Shown: piece by piece, positions 6,724 through 13,267 of the stretch | Numbering within the stretch: position 1 is the stretch's first letter | Layout of the letters: each line of letters begins with the position of its first letter | NCBI GenBank assembly: GCA_024645065.1 | Contig: JAHEGP010000069.1 | Span: 1 to 13,267 of the forward strand | Length of the DNA: 13,267 nucleotides | Source: Cellvibrionales bacterium | GTDB taxonomy: Bacteria > Pseudomonadota > Gammaproteobacteria > Pseudomonadales > JAHEGP01 | Direction of reading: 5' to 3' | Position numbers and translations under genes: made by a program | Notes under the pieces: model-generated | The model's database searches: none | Told to the model about the DNA's origin: nothing | The model's input: only the letters and a program-made list of their open reading frames with translations

Positions 6724-9366
6724 ATGGGTAAATCGCTGGTAATCGTAGAATCGCCTGCCAAGGCCAAGACCATCAACAAGTATCTTGGCAAGGACTTTGT
6801 CGTCAAATCCAGCATTGGCCATATCCGTGATTTGCCCACCAGTGGCTCGCGCAGGGACATTGATGCCAAGAGCAGGGCGGCAGAAGCCGCGAAAACCCGG
6901 AAAATGGCGCCTGACCAGAAAGCACGCTACAAAAAGCAGAAGGCGGGGGAGCAACTGGTGCGGCGCATGGGGATCGATCCCCGGAACGGCTGGAAGTCGA
7001 ATTACCAGATCCTGCCCGGCAAAGAGAAAGTCGTCTCTGAGCTGCAAAAGCTCGCCAACTCGGCCGATGCTATTTATCTGGCGACGGATTTGGATCGCGA
7101 GGGAGAAGCCATCGCCTGGCATTTGCGTGAGGCCATCGGCGGTAGCGAGGAAAAATACCGGCGAGTGGTATTTAATGAGATTACCAAGAAGGCCATTCAG
7201 TCTGCCTTTGCTGAGCCTTCAGGCCTGGATATGGATCGTGTCAATGCCCAGCAAGCGCGGCGCTTTCTTGATCGAGTCGTTGGCTTTATGGTGTCGCCCC
7301 TGTTGTGGGCCAAGGTTGCCCGGGGTCTCTCGGCCGGACGAGTCCAGTCGGTGGCAGTGCGGATGATCGCCGAGCGCGAGGGCGAGATTCGAGCCTTTGT
7401 GCCTGAGGAATATTGGGAGATCAGGGCGCAACTCAACACGGCCAAATCAGAAAAACTGCAAATGCAGGTGGCCAGGTATCAGGGCCAGAACTTTCGCCCC
7501 GGCAACGAGCAGGAGGCAATGGCCGCAGTCGCCCGGTTGGAGCAGGCACCTTATGTGGTGTCTCGACGCGAGGACAAACCCACCACCACCAAACCACCGG
7601 CACCATTTATCACCTCGACCTTGCAGCAGGCTGCCAGTACCCGGCTTGGGTTCAGTGTCAAAAAGACCATGATGATGGCCCAGCGGCTCTACGAGGCCGG
7701 TCACATCACCTACATGCGTACTGACTCAACCAACCTCAGCCAGGATGCGGTAGCGGCATGTCGTGATTTCCTGCAAGGGGAATACGGCCCACGCTATTTG
7801 CCGAAGGATCCCGTGTTATATAGCAGCAAGGAGGGCGCCCAGGAAGCGCACGAGGCTATCAGGCCGTCGGATGTGCGCCATACATCGACATCCCTTGCCG
7901 GTATGGAGCGCGATGCCGAGCGGCTTTACGAGCTGATCTGGAGGCAGTTTGTCGCCTGCCAGATGACGCCGGCAGAATTCACCAGCACTTCACTGGCTGT
8001 GGCGGCTGGTGACTACGAGCTTCGCACCCGCGGCCGCATCATTCGATTTGACGGCTTTACCAGGGTTCTGAAGCCGATGGGTAAGCAAGAGGACGATCGC
8101 GTATTGCCGGACGTCGCCGAGGGGGATACGCTGGATCTGGCCAAGCTCGACCCCAGCCAGCACTTTACCAAGCCACCACCGCGCTATACCGAAGCCGGCC
8201 TTGTGAAAGAGCTGGAAAAGCGCGGTATCGGGCGCCCATCAACCTATGCTGCCATTATTTCGACGATTCAGGAGCGAGGTTATGTGAGGCTTGAGAAGCG
8301 GCGCTTCTATTCTGAGAAAATGGGCGATATCGTTACCGAGCGACTGGTCGAAAGCTTTTCCGACCTGATGGATTTTGGCTTTACCGCCAACATGGAAGAG
8401 TCGCTGGACCAGATTGCCGAAGGGCACAAGGACTGGCGCAAGCTGCTGGATGAATTTTATGCCAGCTTTCAGGAGAAGCTTCAGCGTGCCGAGTCGACCG
8501 ATGGCGGGATGCGCGCCAACACCCCCACCGAAACCGACATCGCTTGTCCCGACTGTGGGCGTCCGATGATGATTCGGACCGCCAGCACCGGGGTCTTCCT
8601 TGGCTGTTCCGGGTATTCCTTGCCCCCCAAAGAGCGCTGCAAAAAGACAATCAACCTGGTCCCCGGGGACGAGGCAGTCGATGTCGAGGCCAACGACGAG
8701 GCGGAATCCTTACTGTTGCGCACCAAGCACCGTTGCAAGCTCTGTAACGCGGCGATGGATTCCTATCTGATTGATGAAGCCCGCAAGCTGCATGTCTGCG
8801 GTAACAATCCGGATTGCCCGGGCTTTGAAGTTGAAAAAGGCAGCTACAAAATCAAAGGCTACGACGGCCCGGTCATTGATTGCGACAAATGCGGTGCGAT
8901 CATGGAGTTAAAGACCGGCCGCTTCGGCAAGTATTTTGGCTGTACCAGTCCCGAGTGTAAAAACACCCGCAAATTGTTGCGCAACGGCGAGGCCGCGCCG
9001 CCGAAGATTGACCCCGTGCCAATGCCGGAGTTACGCTGCGTCAAGGTGGATGATCATTACATACTGCGCGACGGCGCATCGGGTATTTTCCTCGCCGCCA
9101 GCCAGTACCCGAAAAATCGCGAGACCCGGGCGCCGGAGTTGCGTGAGTTGTTGCCGCACAAGGACCAGATCGACCCGAAGTACGAGTACCTGTTCCAAGG
9201 TCCGTTGGCAGACCCGGACGGTAACCCCGCAATTGTTCGCTACAGTCGCAAGAATAAAGAGCAGTACCTGATGTCTGAAGTCGACGGCAAGGCAAGCAAA
9301 TGGCGGGCTTTTTATCGCAATGGCAAGTGGCAGGAGGAACAGGCTTCGGCAAGGGGAAAGAGTTAG
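6724..9366 (+). CDS. topA: DNA topoisomerase I (type IA, omega protein)
   Basis: An 880-aa enzyme that relaxes negative supercoils by single-strand passage. The Toprim domain opens with KSLVIVESPAKAKTI (Glu9) and carries TDLDREGE (Asp122, Asp124, Glu126), which bind Mg. The catalytic tyrosine is Tyr330 in ITYMRTDSTNLS. Three C-terminal Cys4 zinc ribbons follow: Cys608/611/628/639, Cys671/674/692/698 and Cys720/723/740/745. A zinc-free ribbon domain comes after them. Length is close to E. coli TopA (865 aa). The ATG at 6724 matches the E. coli N-terminus and lies downstream of the promoter at 6635, whereas the open frame extends back to 6619. The next two genes run in the same direction. I see no terminator right after the stop, so a transcript may continue. 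Confidence 0.98.
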   Translation: MGKSLVIVESPAKAKTINKYLGKDFVVKSSIGHIRDLPTSGSRRDIDAKSRAAEAAKTRKMAPDQKARYKKQKAGEQLVRRMGIDPRNGWKSNYQILPGKEKVVSELQKLANSADAIYLATDLDREGEAIAWHLREAIGGSEEKYRRVVFNEITKKAIQSAFAEPSGLDMDRVNAQQARRFLDRVVGFMVSPLLWAKVARGLSAGRVQSVAVRMIAEREGEIRAFVPEEYWEIRAQLNTAKSEKLQMQVARYQGQNFRPGNEQEAMAAVARLEQAPYVVSRREDKPTTTKPPAPFITSTLQQAASTRLGFSVKKTMMMAQRLYEAGHITYMRTDSTNLSQDAVAACRDFLQGEYGPRYLPKDPVLYSSKEGAQEAHEAIRPSDVRHTSTSLAGMERDAERLYELIWRQFVACQMTPAEFTSTSLAVAAGDYELRTRGRIIRFDGFTRVLKPMGKQEDDRVLPDVAEGDTLDLAKLDPSQHFTKPPPRYTEAGLVKELEKRGIGRPSTYAAIISTIQERGYVRLEKRRFYSEKMGDIVTERLVESFSDLMDFGFTANMEESLDQIAEGHKDWRKLLDEFYASFQEKLQRAESTDGGMRANTPTETDIACPDCGRPMMIRTASTGVFLGCSGYSLPPKERCKKTINLVPGDEAVDVEANDEAESLLLRTKHRCKLCNAAMDSYLIDEARKLHVCGNNPDCPGFEVEKGSYKIKGYDGPVIDCDKCGAIMELKTGRFGKYFGCTSPECKNTRKLLRNGEAAPPKIDPVPMPELRCVKVDDHYILRDGASGIFLAASQYPKNRETRAPELRELLPHKDQIDPKYEYLFQGPLADPDGNPAIVRYSRKNKEQYLMSEVDGKASKWRAFYRNGKWQEEQASARGKS

Positions 9367-9460
9367 TGTCCTGGGCTGAGACTCACCAGGTGCGCTCCAG
9401 CCAGGGCCCGCGGCTGGCGGCGCTGGATATGAGGGGAAACGATCGGACCGGACACCAGCC

Positions 9461-9952
9461 TTGACCCAACGCGCCTATCAACGCCGGGTAAATCAAAAAC
9501 TGGCCTTTGCCCGCTGGCATCTCGAGTGGGCCCGGCAGTGGCCGACGCCCGCGCAACAGCAGTTGGCTCTGCTCGAGTCTGCGGTGCTGCATGCGGTTGC
9601 CGCGTACCGCTGTTTTCTCTCCGAGCTCGCCACCGATGAACACCTGTTGCCAGGCGCTTCCGAAACCTATCCCGATGCAGCCGCGTTGGCGGCGGCCTAC
9701 TGTGACTACTCGCCGGCTGCGGTGCGCGAATGCGCTAATCTTGAAGCTCAGGCCGGTTGGCTCAGTAAACTGCTGCATTGGGCCGAAGCCGTAGCGCGAC
9801 CCCACGATGAGGTGCCAGCCCTCGAATCCCGCGACTTGATATCCAGCAGTAGCCGGACAGCCCGGGCCCCGGATTGTGACGGTCTTGATTACTGCCTGGT
9901 TGAGCTGGAACAGCTTGTTGACCGCCTGCGAGGCGACATGCTGGAGTATTGA
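9461..9952 (+). CDS. DUF6586-like protein of unknown function
   Basis: A 163-aa soluble, mostly helical protein, rich in Ala, Leu and Glu with many Trp and Tyr, and without signal peptide or membrane segment. Its N-terminus (NQKLAFARWHLEWA) and position directly after topA resemble the Pseudomonas gene next to topA that I recall as DUF6586; function unknown. The only start I can offer is a TTG at 9461. It has no good ribosome-binding site (GAGGGG is about 25 nt upstream), and no in-frame ATG precedes it. The 94-nt gap from topA carries a CCAGCC/GGCTGG stem (9397-9417) without a T run, so co-transcription with topA is likely. Confidence 0.7.
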   Translation: MTQRAYQRRVNQKLAFARWHLEWARQWPTPAQQQLALLESAVLHAVAAYRCFLSELATDEHLLPGASETYPDAAALAAAYCDYSPAAVRECANLEAQAGWLSKLLHWAEAVARPHDEVPALESRDLISSSSRTARAPDCDGLDYCLVELEQLVDRLRGDMLEY

Positions 9953-10105
9953 GGCAAACGACAAGCAATCCTTTGCCCGCACAACAAACCGCACTGCAAA
10001 AACAGGGCTCACGGCGTCGACATCGACCGTGCTGCGGTGAACGCGGCCGTGCCTGTATCGAGTGCGGTATTCTGTCGGGAGCCAAATTATGCAATATTGC
10101 TTACC

Positions 10106-10135
10106 TTGCCACCGGGTAACGGCAAATGGTATAAA
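10106..10135 (+). promoter_or_regulatory. Promoter of the 83-residue gene
   Basis: TTGCCA (10106-10111), an 18-nt spacer and TATAAA (10130-10135). The predicted start near 10142 gives a leader of about 24 nt that contains the Shine-Dalgarno sequence AAGGAGG at 10154-10160. It implies that this small gene is not only read from topA. Confidence 0.55.
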
Positions 10136-10165
10136 AGAAGCTCGGATCAGGGTAAGGAGGTTTAT

Positions 10166-10417
10166 GTGTCTTCGGTGCTTGAAATTGTTGAGCTCAAAAA
10201 CGGCGACATCGTATTACAACCGGCAGACAGCGATGACAGTCCGATGGTGACCATCCGCTTTTCAGAAGAAGCGGCGGAGCACATGCCTTTTATGAAACTT
10301 GAAGTGGCCAAGGCAATGATCCAGGCGGGCATTCAGGCGTTTGCCGAGTTGACAGAGCAAGCCGACCAGGCCGTGATGGAAAGCGGCGATATGATACAGA
10401 ACACGGTGGTGCATTAG
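10166..10417 (+). CDS. Small acidic conserved protein of unknown function
   Basis: An 83-residue protein starting with GTG at 10166, chosen because a near-perfect AAGGAGG sits 5 nt upstream. The longer frame from 10037 passes through the promoter, and an ATG at 10164 is out of frame. The first half looks like a small beta sheet (LEIVELKNGDIVLQPADS, then MVTIRFSEEA), followed by a helix (LEVAKAMIQAGIQAFAEL) and an acidic tail. There is no Cys pair, signal or membrane segment. A gene of this size and pattern lies between the topA cluster and sulA-lexA in Pseudomonas as I recall it, so it is probably conserved in this neighbourhood. No function is known to me. The terminator at 10511 ends the unit. 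Confidence 0.78.
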   Translation: MSSVLEIVELKNGDIVLQPADSDDSPMVTIRFSEEAAEHMPFMKLEVAKAMIQAGIQAFAELTEQADQAVMESGDMIQNTVVH

Positions 10418-10510
10418 GGGAAGAGAACGTGCCAGCTGGCTATTTCAGGAGCCGGCCGGACAACCCGGCGAACTAAAACAGACGCCGGAAATCTGTGAAG
10501 GTAAAACGTG

Positions 10511-10550
10511 CGGCGCATTGAAGGTCATAATCGATGCGCCGTTTGTTTTT
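10511..10550 (+). terminator. Intrinsic terminator after the topA-side genes
   Basis: CGGCGCATTGA pairs with TCGATGCGCCG (11 bp with one U-G pair, 9-nt loop) and is followed directly by TTTGTTTTT (10542-10550). It lies 94 nt after the stop of the 83-residue gene. It is the clearest terminator in the window. Confidence 0.85.
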
Positions 10551-10633
10551 CCGCGACAGGCTCAGGCAAGCGGCTTGTCCGAAAACAGATTGTCAGGGCG
10601 TGGTAGCCCAAAATATTCATAGGGAAGTGTGGT

Positions 10634-10662
10634 AAAAACCGGCGGGTCGGATGCCTTGACCC
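10634..10662 (-). terminator. Weak terminator candidate after lexA
   Basis: Read leftward, GGGTC (10662-10658) pairs with GACCC (10648-10644) around a 9-nt loop, and five T lie 5 nt beyond the stem (10638-10634). The stem is short and the T run is displaced, so termination would be inefficient. It starts 24 nt after the lexA stop. Confidence 0.3.
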
Positions 10663-10685
10663 AGGCTGCCCGTCATCCATTTCGA

Positions 10686-11282
10686 TCAACGGCGCAGCAC
10701 GCCCACGCTAATGCCCTCGATACTGCAGTGCTGTTCACGCAGGTCGACCTCGATAGCCTGAAAGTCAGGGTTTTCCGGCAGCAGTACTATCTGGTATTTG
10801 TTGCGTGAGCGCTGCAGTCGCTTCACCGTGACCTCGTCTTCAAGTCGAGCGACAACAATCTGGCCGTTATTGGCGTCCGCTGTTTTGTGGACAGCCAGCA
10901 GGTCGCCGTCAAGTATGCCGGCGTCCCGCATGCTCATGCCTTTTACATTGAGCAGGAAGTCGGCGCGGGGATGAAAAAACTCGGGGCTGATATCACAGTA
11001 GTCCTCGATCTGCTCGGCGGCCAAAATCGGATACCCGGCAGCGACCTGTCCGACGATCGGGATACCTTTTTGCTCCGGCAGGCGGATGCCGCGGGATGTC
11101 CCTGGCACCATTTCGATAGCGCCCTTGCGGGCCAGAGCGCGAAGGTGCTCCTCGGCCGCATTGGCCGAACGAAAACCCAATTCCCGGGCGATGTCTGCCC
11201 TGGTCGGCGGGAAACCGGTCTCGTCGATATGGTTTCTGATTAACTCAAGTACCTGAGTTTGCCTTGCGGTCAATTTTTCCAT
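10686..11282 (-). CDS. lexA: LexA, SOS-response repressor and autoprotease
   Basis: A 198-aa transcriptional repressor cleaved with activated RecA after DNA damage. The N-terminal winged helix includes LTARQTQVLELI and the recognition helix region PTRADIARELGFRSANAAEEHL. The self-cleavage site is Ala82-Gly83 (VAAGYP). The S24 protease dyad is Ser117 (KGMSMRDAGI) and Lys154 (VTVKRL). Length is close to E. coli LexA (202 aa). The ATG at 11282 matches the family start, but its Shine-Dalgarno sequence is weak. The promoter overlaps an SOS box 30 nt upstream, so it should repress itself. No sulA follows it, unlike in Pseudomonas. The insertion sequence just upstream reads in the same direction. 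Confidence 0.98.
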   Translation of the reverse strand: MEKLTARQTQVLELIRNHIDETGFPPTRADIARELGFRSANAAEEHLRALARKGAIEMVPGTSRGIRLPEQKGIPIVGQVAAGYPILAAEQIEDYCDISPEFFHPRADFLLNVKGMSMRDAGILDGDLLAVHKTADANNGQIVVARLEDEVTVKRLQRSRNKYQIVLLPENPDFQAIEVDLREQHCSIEGISVGVLRR

Positions 11283-11311
11283 AGGGCACCAATAGTGAAT
11301 GAATGTACAGC

Positions 11312-11331
11312 TACTGGTAGTATATACAGTT
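11312..11331 (-). promoter_or_regulatory. LexA-binding SOS box
   Basis: On the plus strand the site reads TACTGGTAGTATATACAGTT, 17 of 20 matches to the E. coli-type consensus. The CTG...CAG core (11314-11329) is intact and one base of the CTGT half differs. It covers the -10 element of the lexA promoter. A poorer second site may lie at 11293-11312, with a good ACAG half and a degenerate other half. Confidence 0.85.
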
Positions 11332-11346
11332 GGTGGGATTTGACAA
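11319..11346 (-). promoter_or_regulatory. Sigma-70 promoter of lexA
   Basis: Read leftward: TTGTCA (11346-11341), a 16-nt spacer, then TATACT (11324-11319). The -10 element is inside the SOS box, the usual autoregulatory arrangement. The -35 lies in the sequence that may be the end of the neighbouring insertion sequence. Confidence 0.65.
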
Positions 11347-11387
11347 TACCCGACACCCCTTTTGCCAGGGTAAATTGGTTCTACTCC

Positions 11388-12137
11388 TCAAGCGGCTGAT
11401 CGCCGGCAGGCATTGTCTGTCATTTTGAGGTAGTCGAAGACCATTCGGGTATTGAGCATCAGTTGGCGCATTTTCTGTGGGACACTTTTGACCCCTTTGC
11501 TTTTGATAATGCCGATGGCGAAGCGGCGCAATCGGGTCATGTTTTCCGGGCCATAGCCAGTGCGAATACGGCTTCGATCCTCGTCATAGTTCCAGTCGAG
11601 GATGTAGTGGCAGCTGTTCTCGATGCACCAATGTTGCCGATTGTCGCGCAGGATTTGTTCAGGGCTGGCCAATTCGGCGGTTTTGCTGGTGATGCCATAG
11701 GCGACCTCGCGGCTTTGACGGCCACTTTTCTTGTGTTGAGTCAGACGTTCTATTTTGAACGCCTGGCCGACATGTGGGAAGTTCAGGTAGTCGTTTAACG
11801 TGCTGGTGACCCAGATATGACGGGTTTCGATACGGCCATGATCGGGGCTGTCACAGGTGCTGTGATCGGGCGGGCAGGTGCGTTGATCAAAGTGGAAGGC
11901 GGTCTCTGCAAGCAGATTTTTCTGATTGCCTTTGACGGTGAAGTGGTAATGGGCGTGGCGCTGCTCGACCAGGTAGATCGCCAGATTGCGCTGGGTCAGC
12001 AGGGCATCGGCGGTAATGGTTTTACCGCGGATGTCGATAGCCTCCAGCAGTGGGATCGCGGTTTTGATCTCATTGGTTTGTTTTTCCTTGTCGCGATCAG
12101 TTACGGGCAGCGTACCGACTTTTTTTGGGTGTAGCAC
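11388..12137 (-). CDS. ISAs1 transposase, C-terminal part (-1 frame)
   Basis: Open frame of 249 residues from a GTG at 12137. The homologous part begins at Val7 (12119), where it joins the upstream frame. It carries the remaining DDE residues: Asp44 in ITADALLTQ, and Glu173 in WCIENSCHYILDWNYDEDRSRIR, the typical ISAs1 end motif. FTVKGNQKNL is another family signature. Alone it lacks the first catalytic Asp and the DNA-binding region, so it is unlikely to transpose. Joined through the slippery site it would form residues 351-593 of a fusion. The independent GTG has no good ribosome-binding site and overlaps the upstream frame. The gene ends 105 nt before lexA and has the same orientation. Confidence 0.85.
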   Translation of the reverse strand: MLHPKKVGTLPVTDRDKEKQTNEIKTAIPLLEAIDIRGKTITADALLTQRNLAIYLVEQRHAHYHFTVKGNQKNLLAETAFHFDQRTCPPDHSTCDSPDHGRIETRHIWVTSTLNDYLNFPHVGQAFKIERLTQHKKSGRQSREVAYGITSKTAELASPEQILRDNRQHWCIENSCHYILDWNYDEDRSRIRTGYGPENMTRLRRFAIGIIKSKGVKSVPQKMRQLMLNTRMVFDYLKMTDNACRRSAA

Positions 12138-13168
12138 TGTTTGCTGTGATGGCCGATGGCGCTGATGATGTGGGTCTGGCGGCCATCGTTATCGATGGCA
12201 TTGCACATGGTCTTGCCATCGATAGCCAGGCTTTCATCGACGGCTCCGTACTGGGCATTCCAGCATTGCAGTGCGGCGTCGAGCTCGGCCGGGTCGACCC
12301 GAATTAACACATCGCGCAGGATGCTTTCACTGGGCACGAAATAGCTGCCGTTGCGGTAGCAGCACCGGAATCGGGCGCGCGCTCGGGGACTCAGGGCCTG
12401 CGCCCAATCGGCGATGGCCTTGTAGCCGCGGGCGCCACACAGGATGGCGCCCGCGGAGAGGGCTAATACGGCGCGCAGGGGATGGCGTCGGCCTTGCCTG
12501 CGGCGCGGGTCGGAGATCTGTTCAAAAAACGCCGGTAACGATTCCATCTGTTGTGCGCTGAGCATCATACGGGGGGCTCCTGTCTGGTAGCGTTCATCCA
12601 ATAGCGGGTGGGCGAGTAGGGTGCGGGCATTGCGTTGCAGGGCTTGCACAAAAACCCGTTTGGGGGTTTGGGGGGTGGTGCTGTAGCCGCCCTGGATACG
12701 GCGGTAGCCGAGGGTGTCGCCGACATAAATCCAGTTCGCGGCGTGGTAAACGGTGCCAATGAAGCGGCTGGGGTCGACAAAGGTCTCCAGCATTAGCACG
12801 GGGAAGCCGAATCGCGCCTGCCAGTCGGATTGGAGTCTGCGCCGGCATAGCGACAGCACCCTGGAGGCCAGGTTTTTGTGGTGATAATCCGGCAGGATCA
12901 GAAAGCGCGAGTTGTTGGCGATCAGGTTGAGTCGATCGAACTGGTGGCGATAGTCCCAGCCAATCCAGCGGTCGCGCGCACCGCACTTCAACGCCGCCGC
13001 AGAAAAACACAGCAACCCTACCCACTGCGCGTCTACAGTGGCAACATACCAAACCGTATGGCCAATCTTGGGCAACGCGCCCAGGTAATGATGCTCTCCC
13101 ATCAGCTGTTGAAATCGAGACTCTTCTGGCCCGATAACCGGCCGGACCGTGACCCGCGACAAATCCAT
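12101..13168 (-). CDS. DUF4338 (DruA-like) domain fused to the ISAs1 transposase N-terminal region
   Basis: A 355-residue frame with two modules. Residues 1-175 form a DUF4338 domain: EHHYLG, CGARDRWIGW, NNSRFLILP, KNLASRVLSL, LETFVDPSRFIGTVYHAANW. This family is called DruA in Druantia defence loci; its biochemical role is unsettled. After a linker, residues 200-310 match the DDE_Tnp_1-associated domain (QISDPRRRQGRRHPLRAVLALS, CGARGYKAIADWA, PSESILRDVL). The first catalytic Asp317 is in LAIDGKTM. The frame then runs into a stop at 12101, just past an A7 tract. The ATG at 13168 has GGTGGAG 8 nt upstream. No other Druantia gene (for example a DruE helicase) is present, so it reads as a transposon protein and not a defence operon. 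Confidence 0.85.
   Translation of the reverse strand: MDLSRVTVRPVIGPEESRFQQLMGEHHYLGALPKIGHTVWYVATVDAQWVGLLCFSAAALKCGARDRWIGWDYRHQFDRLNLIANNSRFLILPDYHHKNLASRVLSLCRRRLQSDWQARFGFPVLMLETFVDPSRFIGTVYHAANWIYVGDTLGYRRIQGGYSTTPQTPKRVFVQALQRNARTLLAHPLLDERYQTGAPRMMLSAQQMESLPAFFEQISDPRRRQGRRHPLRAVLALSAGAILCGARGYKAIADWAQALSPRARARFRCCYRNGSYFVPSESILRDVLIRVDPAELDAALQCWNAQYGAVDESLAIDGKTMCNAIDNDGRQTHIISAIGHHSKQCYTQKKSVRCP
12119..12126 (-). other. A AAA AAG slippery site joining the transposase frames
   Basis: The minus strand has seven A then G (plus-strand T7 at 12120-12126). In the upstream frame the codons are CAA AAA AAG, so the heptamer A AAA AAG (12125-12119) is in the X XXY YYZ phase for -1 slippage. 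After slippage the next codon is GTC at 12119, which enters the downstream transposase frame (KK|VGTLPVTDRD) without any lost or extra residue. A AAA AAG is among the most efficient -1 sites known in bacteria. I see no strong Shine-Dalgarno stimulator upstream and only a 4-bp TACG/CGTA stem downstream. A decayed homopolymer or a sequencing error would look the same. Confidence 0.7.
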
Positions 13169-13267
13169 AGAGAATGCTCCACCAAAGGTAACGGCGAGAA
13201 CTCTATCCTTATGACTTCGGAATGTCCAGCTTTAAAGGTAAACTCTTGATCTTCACTCAAATTCCCA

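Larger units (their letters stand above)
11334..13267 (-). mobile_element. ISAs1-type insertion sequence with a DUF4338-fused transposase
   Basis: The coding part (11388-13168) is clear: a DUF4338/DruA-like domain followed by an ISAs1-family transposase split over two frames. The outer limits are tentative. A possible imperfect terminal inverted repeat is TGGGATTTGA starting at 11334 and TGGGAATTTGA read inward from 13267, identical apart from one inserted A. This would give an element of about 1.93 kb ending exactly at the window edge. ISAs1 elements normally make 8-10 bp target duplications, but the outer flank on the right is missing, so none can be tested. Confidence 0.65.

Noticed and set aside
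9397..9417. Terminator after topA (CCAGCC/GGCTGG stem)
   Set aside because: No T run follows and the next gene is close, so there is no support for termination.
10418..10685. Degraded sulA between the small gene and lexA
   Set aside because: No frame of useful length or recognisable SulA segment is present; only hairpins are seen.
12101..13168. A Druantia anti-phage system
   Set aside because: Only the DruA-like domain is present and it is fused to a transposase; no DruE-type helicase or other Druantia gene lies in the window.
1..13267. CRISPR array, tRNA or rRNA genes
   Set aside because: No regularly spaced repeats, tRNA cloverleaf or rRNA sequence was seen on either strand.

Overview
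This 13.3 kb window looks like chromosome of a free-living gammaproteobacterium. The protein families (RlmB/TrmH-type methyltransferase, AmtB, TatD, a gammaproteobacterial-type Usp, TopA with three Cys4 fingers, LexA) and the order topA - DUF6586-like gene - small acidic gene - convergent lexA resemble Pseudomonas and marine relatives such as Cellvibrionales/Halieaceae. That assignment rests on remembered families and gene order, not on a search.

Layout. Positions 1-57 hold the end of an upstream gene, probably a MoxR-type AAA ATPase, followed by a CoxE-type VWA protein (128-1303). A SpoU/TrmH RNA methyltransferase (1374-2144) is convergent to it. A 427-nt gene-free stretch follows, with a possible transcription terminator, a near-consensus sigma-54 promoter and a perfect hairpin, all ahead of amtB (2572-3867), which has no glnK beside it here. 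A small glutaredoxin-like gene (3965-4222) converges on a leftward usp-tatD pair (5574-4285). Then come a rightward membrane-anchored protein of unknown function (5810-6361), a 362-nt gap carrying the topA promoter, topA (6724-9366), a DUF6586-like gene (9461-9952) and an 83-residue gene (10166-10417) with its own promoter and a strong terminator. lexA (11282-10686) is convergent to these and has an SOS box overlapping its promoter. sulA, which lies in this interval in pseudomonads, is absent.

The right end (about 11334-13267) is an ISAs1-type insertion sequence with an unusual transposase. An N-terminal DUF4338 domain (the DruA family named after Druantia anti-phage systems) is fused in one reading frame to the ISAs1 transposase N-terminal region and first catalytic Asp. 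The rest of the DDE domain is in the -1 frame. The two frames meet at an A AAA AAG heptamer in exactly the phase used for programmed -1 ribosomal frameshifting, and the predicted product of 593 residues regains all three DDE acidic residues. The element reads toward lexA with no clear terminator between them, and its end may lie against or inside the lexA promoter. This element is the most unusual object in the window.

The remaining genes are mostly housekeeping: nitrogen uptake (amtB under presumed NtrC/sigma-54 control), DNA topology and SOS control (topA, lexA), RNA modification, and stress or nuclease functions (usp-tatD).
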